Part shown: positions 43,079 through 51,243 of the stretch, in pieces
How positions within the stretch are numbered: the first letter of the stretch is position 1
How the letters are laid out: each line of letters starts with the position of its first letter
Source of the DNA: Halalkalibacter alkaliphilus
GTDB lineage: Bacteria > Bacillota > Bacilli > Bacillales > Bacillaceae_D
DNA length: 64,000 nucleotides
Direction: 5' to 3'
Assembly: GCF_023555415.1 (NCBI RefSeq)
Contig: NZ_JAKRYL010000018.1
Span: 1-64,000, forward strand
Notes under the pieces: generated by a model
Seen by the model: only the letters and a program-made list of their open reading frames with translations
The model's database searches: none
Told to the model about the DNA's origin: nothing
Program-made: the position numbers and the translations under genes

Positions 43079-43687
43079 TTGTATCCACTAAGTACCAAGA
43101 GTAGGGGAGTTTTGGTAACTTTAATACCTATAGTTTTTATATTTTTGTTATATGCAAATTCTTCTCAAGTAAAATCTCAAAATACTTCTGTGAAATTTGC
43201 TATTTCTAGCGGGACTCTAAACGTAGAATCATCACAAGAGGTCGTGACCCTTAGAATGGAAAAAGGGGAAGATAAGGCTTATGGCAATGCAGGTTCATTA
43301 ACTATCGTTGATGCTACTGGTTCAGGTTCTGGCTGGGGACTATCACTTAAAATCATGCCAATGATAGAAATTGGATTGCCTAAAGAAGTAAGTAGTAAGT
43401 GGTCTCCAGGGGATTTGTCATTAATAACTCAAGAAGCAAAAATTCGAGCAGGTGAAGGGTCATCAGAATCTCCACAATGGTTCGGAAACAGAACATATGA
43501 AATTAGTGAAAGTGTTCCGACGAAAATCCTTTCTGCAAGTCCGGGCGAAGGGATGGGGACTTATCATATTGATTTTGGGGCCGATTCATTAAAGTTCAGT
43601 CATTCACCAAGCCAGCATAATACAAATACTGATACATATTATCAAACTACTTTGGTATGGAATATAGTAAGTGGACCATATTACTGA
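43079..43687 (+). CDS. WxL-domain surface protein B
   Basis: 202 aa. N-terminal signal/anchor (GVLVTLIPIVFIFLLYA). WxL motifs are GWGLSLKI and the terminal TTLVWNIVSGPYY. The spacing between motifs is longer than in protein A. TTG start with GGAGGTG upstream. It completes a three-gene WxL-WxIP-WxL set, the usual composition of these loci. No terminator is evident. Confidence 0.85.
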   Translation: MYPLSTKSRGVLVTLIPIVFIFLLYANSSQVKSQNTSVKFAISSGTLNVESSQEVVTLRMEKGEDKAYGNAGSLTIVDATGSGSGWGLSLKIMPMIEIGLPKEVSSKWSPGDLSLITQEAKIRAGEGSSESPQWFGNRTYEISESVPTKILSASPGEGMGTYHIDFGADSLKFSHSPSQHNTNTDTYYQTTLVWNIVSGPYY

Positions 43688-44175
43688 GGCTTTATTCCGG
43701 GTTAACTATCATAATCACCACCAGAGGTCCCTTCACATGTTGGCTGGATGTGATGTCTTTCTTTAAGAGACTGTCTGCGTTAATGGTTTCTTCATATATC
43801 CTAACTTGACATAAACCAAATACAGGTTCTAGGGAATGACTTCGAAGCTGTGCTAGAGAAATGTGATAACACTAAAGGCACCTCATAGCCTCGGATTCCT
43901 TAGTGTCAAGGGCGATCGCAGGAAGGGTGGAGCCTTATCCATGGAATCGGAGGCTAGACTTCTGGTGGGATAGCTAAGGATTTTGGTTTTTTATTAAGTA
44001 TTACTGTCTCGGGAGAATAAAAACTCTGCTACTATTGCAATACCATACGAATTGACTAATTATCGCATCATTCCTGCTAGTTTGTCGCGGACAATTATTT
44101 GAAGTTGTTAAACTTGGTTGTGGATTATTTATAATCCACAAAACATATCGACGGCATAGCCATAACTAAATAATA
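43688..44175. other. Gene-free stretch with nested inverted repeats
   Basis: No ORF. At 43870-43980 several segments can pair in alternative ways: GCCTCGGATTCC with GGAATCGGAGGC (one mismatch), ACACTAAAGG with CCTTAGTGT, and TCCTTAG with CTAAGGA. TTTTGGTTTTTT follows at 43981. It could be a structured RNA or the eroded end of a mobile element. Confidence 0.35.
44118..44141. repeat. 24-bp perfect palindrome
   Basis: TTGTGGATTAT-TT-ATAATCCACAA. No gene starts nearby. Confidence 0.6.
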
Positions 44176-44457
44176 AAATTAAAGAAACTTCTAAGTGAAT
44201 ATCATTCTGACTACGAAGAAAATTTAGCTTTTGCAAAACAACTACATGAGCGGTTAGGTGAAAGATATCCTAACCTTTCAAGAGGGGTTCTGTTATAAGG
44301 AAATCAGACATTTAATCAAAATACGTACAATCAAGATCTTTTTGAACAATCTGTGCTTTTAGAAATAGGCGGAATTGATAATTCTATGGAGGAAGTAGAA
44401 CGGGCGGCGGATTATTTATTGGAAATTATTGTAGAAATTTTGCAGGAAGAATTATAA
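44176..44457 (+). pseudogene. spoIIP 3' remnant
   Basis: Reads as the end of SpoIIP: EENLAFAKQLHERLGERYPN, LSRGVLL-stop-GNQTFNQNTYNQDL, then VLLEIGGIDNSMEEVERAAD. A TAA at 44296-44298 interrupts the frame, and no 5' part of the gene is present. SpoIIP is needed for engulfment, so an intact copy must exist elsewhere if the strain sporulates. Confidence 0.7.
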
Positions 44458-44459
44458 AA

Positions 44460-44495
44460 TAAGCGAGCATTTACGAAGATGTAAGTGCTCGCTTA
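44460..44495 (+). terminator. Terminator-like hairpin after spoIIP remnant
   Basis: TAAGCGAGCATTTAC pairs with GTAAGTGCTCGCTTA. Little T run. Confidence 0.6.
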
Positions 44496-44536
44496 ATAAA
44501 AGATCATTCCTTTTTTCTGATAATCACTATATATAG

Positions 44537-44565
44537 TTGCGCGGAATTAAATGGTGTGCTATACT
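44537..44565 (+). promoter_or_regulatory. Promoter of rnpB
   Basis: -35 TTGCGC (44537-44542) and -10 TATACT (44560-44565) with 17-bp spacing; transcription would start near 44573. Confidence 0.7.
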
Positions 44566-44578
44566 ACAAATACAACAT

Positions 44579-44990
44579 CTGAAATAACGTTCAGGTAATC
44601 GCTGCATCATTTGATGTAGAGGAAAGTCCATGCTCGCACGATCTGAAATGATCGTAGTGTTCGTGCCTAGTGAATAAATAAGCTAGGGCAATCTGGTATA
44701 CACTGGATTGACGGCGGGGAAAAGCACCTACAGCAGTATTGCCATGGTCGAGTACCCCTGAAAGTGCCACAGTGACGAAGCTCTTTTGGAAACGAAAGAG
44801 GTGGAACGCGGTAAACCCCACGAGCGAGAAACCCAAATTTGGTAGGGGAACTATCTCGAAGGAATTGTAACGGAGAGATAGACAGATAGCAATTGTTATC
44901 TGTAGATAGATGATTACCACCGGAGTACGAGGGTAAAACCGTTTGCAGTACAAAGGTACAAAACATGGCTTATCGAACGTTAGAACACAG
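44579..44990 (+). ncRNA. rnpB: RNase P RNA, type B
   Basis: The universal and type B landmarks are all in order: GTTCAGGTAATCGCTGC, GAGGAAAGTCCATGCTCGCA, AGTGCCACAGTGACGAAG, GGTGGAACGCGGTAAACCCC, ACGAGCGAGAAACCCAAATT, GATAGATGATTACC and the 3' ACAAAACATGGCTTATCGAA. It closely parallels B. subtilis rnpB in length (about 400 nt) and layout. It is the catalytic subunit that matures tRNA 5' ends. The exact ends are estimated. Confidence 0.95.
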
Positions 44991-45181
44991 AATGTTGTAC
45001 ATACGTTATGCTGCGTTGTACGCTACTATATTTCTTTGATTAGGGAGTTCATGCCAATTATGTATGAATGATGAACAATCTGTAGATATATGCTTAGCGG
45101 CACATGCGGCAATACATAATTACTCTTTTAACATTTCATCAAACGGTGAGGTGTTTTTTTGTTGTTATTTTTTGAAATGGA

Positions 45182-45210
45182 TTGACATCTTATTTCTGGT
45201 GTGATAAATA
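45182..45210 (+). promoter_or_regulatory. Sigma-A promoter of htpG
   Basis: -35 TTGACA (45182-45187), 17-bp spacer, -10 TAAATA (45205-45210), directly before the CIRCE element. Confidence 0.82.
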
Positions 45211-45220
45211 AAAATAGAGG

Positions 45221-45247
45221 TTAGCACTCAGTCTATTAGAGTGCTAA
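45221..45247 (+). promoter_or_regulatory. CIRCE element (HrcA operator)
   Basis: Perfect TTAGCACTC-N9-GAGTGCTAA. It begins near the transcription start, the normal place for HrcA repression. Confidence 0.95.
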
Positions 45248-45305
45248 ATATCTTGATTCACTCTATTGATTTATATTTAGGTACATGAAAGGAGAAAGAA
45301 CAATC

Positions 45306-47183
45306 ATGGCAAAAAAACAGTTTAAAGCAGAATCAAAGCGATTATTAGAAATGATGATTAACTCTATTTATACGCAAAAAGAAATATTTCTAAGAGAATT
45401 GATTTCTAATGCGAGTGATGCGATTGATAAAATGTATTACAAGGCTTTAACAGATGAGACGATTACCTTTAATCAAGACGATTATTACATAAAAGTGGTC
45501 GCAGACAAGGAAAAGAGAACGCTGACTATTTCTGACACTGGGATTGGTATGACGAAGGATGATTTGAAAACAAATCTAGGAACGATTGCCAAAAGTGGTT
45601 CACTGACATTTAAAAATGAAAACGAGATTAAAGATGGTCACGATATTATCGGTCAATTTGGAGTAGGCTTTTATTCAGCGTTTATGGTAGCTGATGTTGT
45701 AACAGTCACTAGTAAAGCAGTTGGCAGTGATAAGGCTTACAAGTGGGAATCTGATGGTGCTGATGGATACACGATCGAAGAAACAACGAAAGATTCAGTC
45801 GGAACAGAAATAACGATTAAAGTAAAAGAAAATACAGAAGATGAAAGTTATGATGAATTTCTAGAAGACTATCGTTTAAAAGCCATTATTAAAAAGTACT
45901 CTGATTTCATTCGCTACCCAATTAAAATGGATGTGACTCAAAAGAATCGTAAAGAAGGCACGGAAGATGAGTGGGATGAGTATACAGAAGAGCAAACGAT
46001 TAACAGCATGGTGCCAATTTGGAGAAAAAATAAAAATGAACTTACAACAGAAGATTACGAGAATTTTTACCAAGAAAAACATTATGGTTTTGATAAACCG
46101 TTAAAGCACATTCATATTAGTGTAGATGGTGCGGTAAGATACAACGCCATTTTATATATTCCGGAAAACATTCCGTTTGACTACTATTCTAAAGAATTCG
46201 AAAAGGGATTAGAGCTATATTCAAATGGTGTGTTAATTATGGACAAGTGCGCAGACCTGCTCCCTGATCATTTTAGCTTTGTAAAAGGAATGGTCGATTC
46301 TGAGGATTTATCTCTCAACATTTCTCGTGAGATCCTGCAGCATGATCGTCAGTTAAAACTAATTGCAAAAAATATAAAAAGCAAAATTAAAAGTCAACTG
46401 CAAAGCTTGCTGAAAGAAGAACGAGAAAAGTACGAGCAATTCTACAAATCTTTTGGAAGACAGTTGAAATACGGTGTATATACGGACTTCAGCAGCAAAG
46501 ATGCTTTGCAGGATCTGTTAATGTTCTACTCATCCAAAGAAAAGAAGATGGTCACATTAGAGGAATATGTATCTAGGATGCCTGAGGATCAAAAGTATAT
46601 TTACTATGCTGCTGGTGAAACACACGAACGAATTGAAAAATTACCACAGTTAGAGCTCGTTACAGATAAAGGTTATGAAGTATTATACTTTACAGAGGAT
46701 ATCGACGAATTTGCCATTCGAATGTTATCAAGTTACAAAGAGAAAGAATTTAAATCAGTTTCAAGTGGCGATTTAGGAATCGAAGAAGATGAAAATCAAG
46801 AAACAACGAAGTCTGAAGAAAACGAGCATAAGGAATTATTTGATTCCATGAAAGAAATTTTATCTGGGAAAGTAACCGACGTCAGAGTGTCCAAACGATT
46901 GAAAACCCACCCAGTTTGTTTAGCAACAGAGGGAGAAGTATCGATCGAAATGGAAAAAATTCTTCAAGCTATGCCTGACAATCAAAACATTAAAGCAAGC
47001 AAAGTGTTAGAAATTAATATGAATCATGAAGTCTTCCAATCACTAAAGAGAGCATTTGAGACAGATAAAGAAAAGCTAAACCTTTACACAAATCTTTTGT
47101 ATAACCAAGCCTTGCTTATTGAAGGTTTACCAATTACTGATCCTGTTGAATTCACAAATGATGTGTGTAAGATTATGATCTAA
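45306..47183 (+). CDS. htpG: Molecular chaperone HtpG (Hsp90)
   Basis: 625 aa. GHKL ATPase domain first ([36 protein letters not shown]), then middle ([11 protein letters not shown]) and dimerisation domains. It is an ATP-dependent chaperone for stressed proteins. The start is MAKKQF, since AAAGGAG lies upstream and the ATG 21 bases earlier overlaps it. Control by CIRCE predicts HrcA repression, unlike B. subtilis htpG. Confidence 0.95.
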   Translation: MAKKQFKAESKRLLEMMINSIYTQKEIFLRELISNASDAIDKMYYKALTDETITFNQDDYYIKVVADKEKRTLTISDTGIGMTKDDLKTNLGTIAKSGSLTFKNENEIKDGHDIIGQFGVGFYSAFMVADVVTVTSKAVGSDKAYKWESDGADGYTIEETTKDSVGTEITIKVKENTEDESYDEFLEDYRLKAIIKKYSDFIRYPIKMDVTQKNRKEGTEDEWDEYTEEQTINSMVPIWRKNKNELTTEDYENFYQEKHYGFDKPLKHIHISVDGAVRYNAILYIPENIPFDYYSKEFEKGLELYSNGVLIMDKCADLLPDHFSFVKGMVDSEDLSLNISREILQHDRQLKLIAKNIKSKIKSQLQSLLKEEREKYEQFYKSFGRQLKYGVYTDFSSKDALQDLLMFYSSKEKKMVTLEEYVSRMPEDQKYIYYAAGETHERIEKLPQLELVTDKGYEVLYFTEDIDEFAIRMLSSYKEKEFKSVSSGDLGIEEDENQETTKSEENEHKELFDSMKEILSGKVTDVRVSKRLKTHPVCLATEGEVSIEMEKILQAMPDNQNIKASKVLEINMNHEVFQSLKRAFETDKEKLNLYTNLLYNQALLIEGLPITDPVEFTNDVCKIMI

Positions 47184-47193
47184 TTTCTTTTAA

Positions 47194-47238
47194 AAAATCC
47201 CTGTCCTACCGTCAACTCGGTAAAGATCAGGGATTTTT
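47194..47238 (+). terminator. Terminator after htpG
   Basis: AAAATCCCTG pairs with CAGGGATTTT, then TCT. Confidence 0.8.
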
Positions 47239-47321
47239 CTATTTTTCCCATTATTATCTAGTCATGAACGAAAGAGTGTGAGATAGTATATAACAACAGG
47301 ATGATAAGGAAGGTGTTCAAA

Positions 47322-48161
47322 ATGGAAGATGTCGTTCAGGCGAAATGGTTACATAATGAATTGAGAAATAACCAAGCAAAGTTTGTAATCGTAGATACTC
47401 GTTTCCAGCTAGGTGATCCAAAGGCAGGAAGAATAGCATATGAAAAAGGGCATGTACCAGGAGCTTTCTATGTAGATCTCGAACAGGATTTATCATCTCC
47501 AATTAGGGAACACGGCGGAAGACATCCGTTACCAAAAGTAGGGGATTTAGCATTAAAATTAAGCAATATAGGAATCGACAAAGATACAAAAGTCGTTGTA
47601 TACGATGATCAAGGTGGAATGGTTGCATCACGCTTTTGGTGGTTATTGAAACATCTTGGCCACAAGGAAGTGGCTCTTCTTGATGGAGGATTCTCTGCAT
47701 GGGTAAAAGAAGGCTATGAAGTGACAACCGACACCCCAGAAATGGACCCCAAAGCATTTCAGATACGATTGAACGAGGAGTTTTCATTCGTAGATGCTAG
47801 TGAAGTATTGGAAAAATTAAATGATAAAGATCGTATTTTAATAGATTCTAGAGAATTAAATAGGTATAAAGGAATTGAAGAGCCCATTGATCCTATTGCA
47901 GGACACATACCTGGGGCTATAAATTATTTTTGGAAAGATGTTTTATCGCATGATGGAACGTGGAAAAAAAGTGAGGAACTAGCTAATCATTTTTCAGATC
48001 TCCCTAAGTCAAAAGAAATCATCGTTTATTGTGGATCAGGAGTATCGGCATGCCCGAATGTATTAGCTCTAAAAAAAGCTGGATTTTCAAATGTAAAGCT
48101 TTATAGCGGAAGCTGGAGTGATTGGATCACTCACAAAGATTACCCAATTGAAACTGATTAG
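47322..48161 (+). CDS. Sulfurtransferase, tandem rhodanese
   Basis: 279 aa with two rhodanese domains. The first lacks the active Cys (DDQGGMVASR). The second has it in YCGSGVSACP near residue 237. Motifs HVPGAFYVDLEQDLS and HIPGAINYFWKDVL close each domain. It transfers sulfur from thiosulfate or 3-mercaptopyruvate. AAGGAAGGTG precedes the ATG at 47322; a start 21 bases earlier is less likely. Confidence 0.88.
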   Translation: MEDVVQAKWLHNELRNNQAKFVIVDTRFQLGDPKAGRIAYEKGHVPGAFYVDLEQDLSSPIREHGGRHPLPKVGDLALKLSNIGIDKDTKVVVYDDQGGMVASRFWWLLKHLGHKEVALLDGGFSAWVKEGYEVTTDTPEMDPKAFQIRLNEEFSFVDASEVLEKLNDKDRILIDSRELNRYKGIEEPIDPIAGHIPGAINYFWKDVLSHDGTWKKSEELANHFSDLPKSKEIIVYCGSGVSACPNVLALKKAGFSNVKLYSGSWSDWITHKDYPIETD

Positions 48162-48249
48162 GAACAAACCTACTGTCAGCTTGCCTTTTAGTTGAAGAGC
48201 TTACCGCTTTTACTCTATAATAAAGGAAATACATATGTGGAGGTAAATG

Positions 48250-48741
48250 ATGTCAAAAGAAAGCTCATTCGATATTGTTTCAAAAATTGACATGTCAGAA
48301 GTGACAAATGCTGTTACAATGGCAACGAAAGAAATCCAAAATCGTTATGATTTTAAAGGTAGTAAAAGTAGTATTGCCCTTGAAAATGAAGAACTTGTTT
48401 TAGTTTCAGATGATGAATACAAATTAGAGCAATTAAAAGATGTATTGATTAGTAAATTGATTAAGCGTGATGTCTCTATTAAAAATTTAGATTATGGGAA
48501 AATAGAGGGGGCATCAGGTGGGACCGTACGTCAACGAGCAAAGTTAATCCAAGGAATTGATAAGGAACAAGCGAAGAAAATTAACACGATTATAAAAAAT
48601 AGCGGTGTAAAAGTAAAAAGTCAAATACAAGATGATCAAATCCGAGTGACTGGAAAAAAACGTGATGACCTACAAGCTATCATTGCTGCTATAAGAGGAG
48701 CAGACTTGTCAATTGATGTGCAATTTATTAATTATCGCTAA
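48250..48741 (+). CDS. yajQ: YajQ family nucleotide-binding protein
   Basis: 163 aa UPF0234/YajQ: starts [20 protein letters not shown], then [13 protein letters not shown] and [20 protein letters not shown]. Two ferredoxin-like domains. Members in other bacteria bind cyclic di-GMP or RNA. A c-di-GMP riboswitch lies 7 kb upstream, but no link is shown. Of tandem ATGs the second has better spacing from GGAGGT. Confidence 0.9.
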   Translation: MSKESSFDIVSKIDMSEVTNAVTMATKEIQNRYDFKGSKSSIALENEELVLVSDDEYKLEQLKDVLISKLIKRDVSIKNLDYGKIEGASGGTVRQRAKLIQGIDKEQAKKINTIIKNSGVKVKSQIQDDQIRVTGKKRDDLQAIIAAIRGADLSIDVQFINYR

Positions 48742-48752
48742 TATAAATATGT

Positions 48753-48801
48753 AAAAGCAGAAGCTATGCCTTTTATACGAAGGCATAGCTTCTGCTTTTT
48801 T
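48753..48801 (+). terminator. Terminator after yajQ
   Basis: A perfect 20-bp stem from AAAAGCAGAAGCTATGCCTT and its complement, followed by TTTTT. Confidence 0.9.
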
Positions 48802-48896
48802 CTATTAGAAAGTATCTTAAACTAACCTTAGATGGATAAATATTCATTTAAGTAAAAACACATACTACCATTAAGTCCATATTGGAGGTTCAAAAG

Positions 48897-49424
48897 ATGT
48901 ATCGTACCATGACTAAAATATTCCTATCACTTATAGTAATTAGCTTTCTTATTATATGTAATGAGGCTTCCATGGAAGCAAAGCCACACGATGACAAGCA
49001 AATTGATGAATTCATTCAAGGAAATAATTATCTCCCAGCAAAGAAAGCAATTAATCGTTTTGAACAAGAGCAAGGAAAAGAAGTAAGTCTACCGAAAAAG
49101 TTACCGTTTCGCCCGACTCATAAATTTGGTCAGTTGACAATAGAAGGGGATTTAAGATTACATTACTTGCGTGTCTTCAATAAACCACATCAAGATTTTA
49201 TCATTTCAGTTTTGGCACCAGAGAGTAAAATTGAAAAACACATATTTTCGGAGGATAAGGTCGTAACCCTAAAAGACGGAACGAAGGCTTATTTTCAAAG
49301 CAAGGATCACATTCATACGTTAATGTTTAAGAAAAAGGGGTGGGGGTATCTACTTACCGGTAGTATAAAGCAGTCTAAAGATTATGATTTGGAAGGCCTA
49401 ATGGAAATTGCTGAATCCATTTAG
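48897..49424 (+). CDS. Secreted DUF4367-like protein
   Basis: 175 aa with a signal peptide (TKIFLSLIVISFLIICNEAS). The mature part (KKLPFRPTHKFGQLTIEGDL, then VVTLKDGTKAYFQSKDHIHT) resembles DUF4367-type domains of Bacillus secreted proteins. Function unknown. GGAGG lies 8 bases before the ATG at 48897. Convergent with the mrp-like gene. Confidence 0.65.
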   Translation: MYRTMTKIFLSLIVISFLIICNEASMEAKPHDDKQIDEFIQGNNYLPAKKAINRFEQEQGKEVSLPKKLPFRPTHKFGQLTIEGDLRLHYLRVFNKPHQDFIISVLAPESKIEKHIFSEDKVVTLKDGTKAYFQSKDHIHTLMFKKKGWGYLLTGSIKQSKDYDLEGLMEIAESI

Positions 49425-49435
49425 AAACTAGAAAA

Positions 49436-49462
49436 AAGCCTGCTGAGTTTGTTCTCAACAGG
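49436..49462 (-). terminator. Terminator of mrp-like gene
   Basis: On the minus strand CCTGTTGAG-AACAAA-CTCAGCAGG is followed by CTTTTTTC. Confidence 0.78.
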
Positions 49463-49469
49463 CAGCAAT

Positions 49470-50225
49470 TTAGTTCATCACTTCTTCTAATGTTAGTTTT
49501 TCAATTAGCCTTTCAGCTAATGCGCGGTATTCATCAGCTAAAGTAGGATCTTGTGTTATTAGTACAGAAGGTTCACCATCAGCCTGCGGATTCGCAAGTG
49601 GAATAGATGCCAATAATTCTGTATCTAAATTTGAGGCGAGAGTGCTTCCGCCTCCTTTCCCAAATAAATGATACTTTTCATTTGAATGAGGCGGCGTGAA
49701 GTAAGACATATTTTCTATCACGCCTATGATCGTATGATTCGTTTGTTTAGCCATCATCCCAGCGCGTTCAGCTACATGAACGGCATTTGGGTGGGGAGTC
49801 GTTACGATAATTTCTTGGCACTTAGGTAATTTATGATGCAAGTCTAGAGCTACATCTCCTGTACCTGGAGGGAGATCTAAAATGACGTAATCTTGTTTCC
49901 CCCAAATGACATCGTCAAAAAAATGATCAATCATTTTGCCAAGCATGGGACCTCGCCAGACGACAGGGTCATTGCCTTTTAATAAAAATCCCATGGACAT
50001 GACGGTAATATTTTCATGTCCAACTGGAATGATTTTATTATTCATTGTCTTTGGTTTCGAATCAATATTTAATATTTTAGGTACGCTATATCCATAAATA
50101 TCTAAGTCAATAAGAGCTACTTTTTTTCCAAGGTTCGCTAAAGATAATGCAAGGTTAACGGCGACGGTTGATTTACCTACGCCACCTTTTCCACTTGTAA
50201 TCGCAATAACATTTCCGCTTAACAA
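49470..50225 (-). CDS. Mrp/ApbC-type P-loop ATPase
   Basis: 251 aa, consisting of the Mrp ATPase domain only, without the N-terminal DUF59 domain of B. subtilis SalA. Walker A is SGKGGVGKST, then DLDIYGYSVPKIL and VILDLPPGTGDVALDL. The CxxC that carries the Fe-S cluster in classical ApbC is missing: the site reads NMSYFTPPHSNEKYHLFGKG. It may help Fe-S or molybdoenzyme assembly, since it lies next to fnr and has an Fnr box. TTG start 8 bases after AAAGGAG. Confidence 0.82.
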   Translation of the reverse strand: MLSGNVIAITSGKGGVGKSTVAVNLALSLANLGKKVALIDLDIYGYSVPKILNIDSKPKTMNNKIIPVGHENITVMSMGFLLKGNDPVVWRGPMLGKMIDHFFDDVIWGKQDYVILDLPPGTGDVALDLHHKLPKCQEIIVTTPHPNAVHVAERAGMMAKQTNHTIIGVIENMSYFTPPHSNEKYHLFGKGGGSTLASNLDTELLASIPLANPQADGEPSVLITQDPTLADEYRALAERLIEKLTLEEVMN

Positions 50226-50246
50226 TATAATCACTCCTTTAGTAAT

Positions 50247-50289
50247 AGAGTAGCGAATATCCAGTTACAAAACTGTGATGATGATCACA
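50247..50289 (-). promoter_or_regulatory. Fnr-type promoter of mrp-like gene
   Basis: Perfect TGTGATGATGATCACA at 50274-50289. On the minus strand TACTCT (50252-50247) lies at the class II -10 position. Between this gene and fnr. Confidence 0.68.
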
Positions 50290-50303
50290 TCTATGATTAT
50301 TTT

Positions 50304-50345
50304 AGACAAAAAAATGAGACTGACATATTGTCAACCTCATTTTGT
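50304..50345 (-). terminator. Terminator of fnr
   Basis: On the minus strand AAAATGAGG-TTGACA pairs with TGTCAG-TCTCATTTT, followed by TTT. It overlaps the leader region of the next promoter. Confidence 0.72.
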
Positions 50346-50346
50346 C

Positions 50347-51063
50347 TTACATTCTGCAAATCTCTAATGGGCAATTTTCGCAGTGACAAATATCTTTTAA
50401 TGTATCGAGATCCCGAATAATAAGATACCCTTTTTCTTGAGCAAGAATATCCTTTCCTCGTAAGTCTGAAAGCATTCGATTAACGCTTTCTCTTGTTGCT
50501 CCAATGTATTCTCCTAGTTCACCATTTTTCACTTTCTTTTTAAGACGAATTCCGCCACTGAAAGATTCTCCATATGAATTGGCCATACGGATTAATGTTG
50601 AACAAAGAGCACCCAATTTGCCATGAAACGTGAGATCTCGAAGTTTTGACTGAGTAATCTGGTTTAATAAAGAAGTCCATTTCAAGAATTCAACAGCAAT
50701 TTCCCCATGTTGCCATAAAAGGATTTCCAAGTCTTTCTGTTGGATCACTCCTATGACACAATCTGTTAATGCCATTGCATTATAGCTATAATTGATAGAC
50801 ATGAAGCTACTTAGTTCACCAAATAAGTCACCATTATCAAACATATTTAATATATATTCTTTTCCGTCTGAAGTAGCTTTTGTTAATTTTACATTACCTT
50901 TTTTTATATAAAACAGCTTATCAGCTGTGTCACCTTCCCAAAATAAATACGTACCTGCTTCAACATGTTGTTCATACATAATTTCAGTAAGTGCTGTTAA
51001 TGTTTTATCTGAAAGATGAAATGTATTTTGATTAATAGTCCGATCTAACGTTAGTTTTGTCAT
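50347..51063 (-). CDS. fnr: Oxygen-responsive regulator Fnr
   Basis: 238 aa, the same length as B. subtilis Fnr. Cyclic-nucleotide-binding-type beta barrel first, then the Crp HTH (GELGEYIGATRESVNRMLSD, with E192, S193 and R196 to contact TGTGA). The [4Fe-4S] ligands are at the C-terminus (CHCENCPLEIC: C226, C228, C231, C236), the Bacillus arrangement. D143 matches the fourth ligand Asp of B. subtilis Fnr. AGGAGGGG precedes the ATG at 51063, so an upstream in-frame start is rejected. It has its own Fnr box. Confidence 0.94.
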   Translation of the reverse strand: MTKLTLDRTINQNTFHLSDKTLTALTEIMYEQHVEAGTYLFWEGDTADKLFYIKKGNVKLTKATSDGKEYILNMFDNGDLFGELSSFMSINYSYNAMALTDCVIGVIQQKDLEILLWQHGEIAVEFLKWTSLLNQITQSKLRDLTFHGKLGALCSTLIRMANSYGESFSGGIRLKKKVKNGELGEYIGATRESVNRMLSDLRGKDILAQEKGYLIIRDLDTLKDICHCENCPLEICRM

Positions 51064-51094
51064 AATAAAACCCCTCCTAACAACTGTTAGCTTC

Positions 51095-51137
51095 ATTATA
51101 GAAGAAAACGAAAATGAAAAATGTGATAAAAATCACA
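51095..51137 (-). promoter_or_regulatory. Autoregulated fnr promoter
   Basis: Perfect TGTGATAAAAATCACA at 51122-51137 and a consensus -10 TATAAT (51100-51095, minus strand) at class II spacing. On plus, TATATT at 51156-51161 could let the same box serve the divergent mobA-like gene. Confidence 0.85.
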
Positions 51138-51173
51138 CTTAAACAAAACTAGGCGTATATTTTTCAAAAAATA

Positions 51174-51188
51174 AAGTGTGACACACTT
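51174..51188. repeat. 15-bp palindrome upstream of mobA-like gene
   Basis: AAGTGTG-A-CACACTT, 56 bp before the start codon, near the expected transcription start. Possible operator. Confidence 0.5.
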
Positions 51189-51243
51189 AACAGTATTAAT
51201 CTTCAATTCGTTTTATAGTGGATGTACAAGGAGGTGAAACCCT

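Noticed and set aside
43861-43995. Cobalamin, SAM, lysine or T-box riboswitch
   Set aside because: Conserved cores of these classes are absent; only self-complementarity supports structure.
44591-44966. Two minus-strand ORFs (120 and 99 aa)
   Set aside because: They are antisense to the conserved core of RNase P RNA and have no family resemblance.
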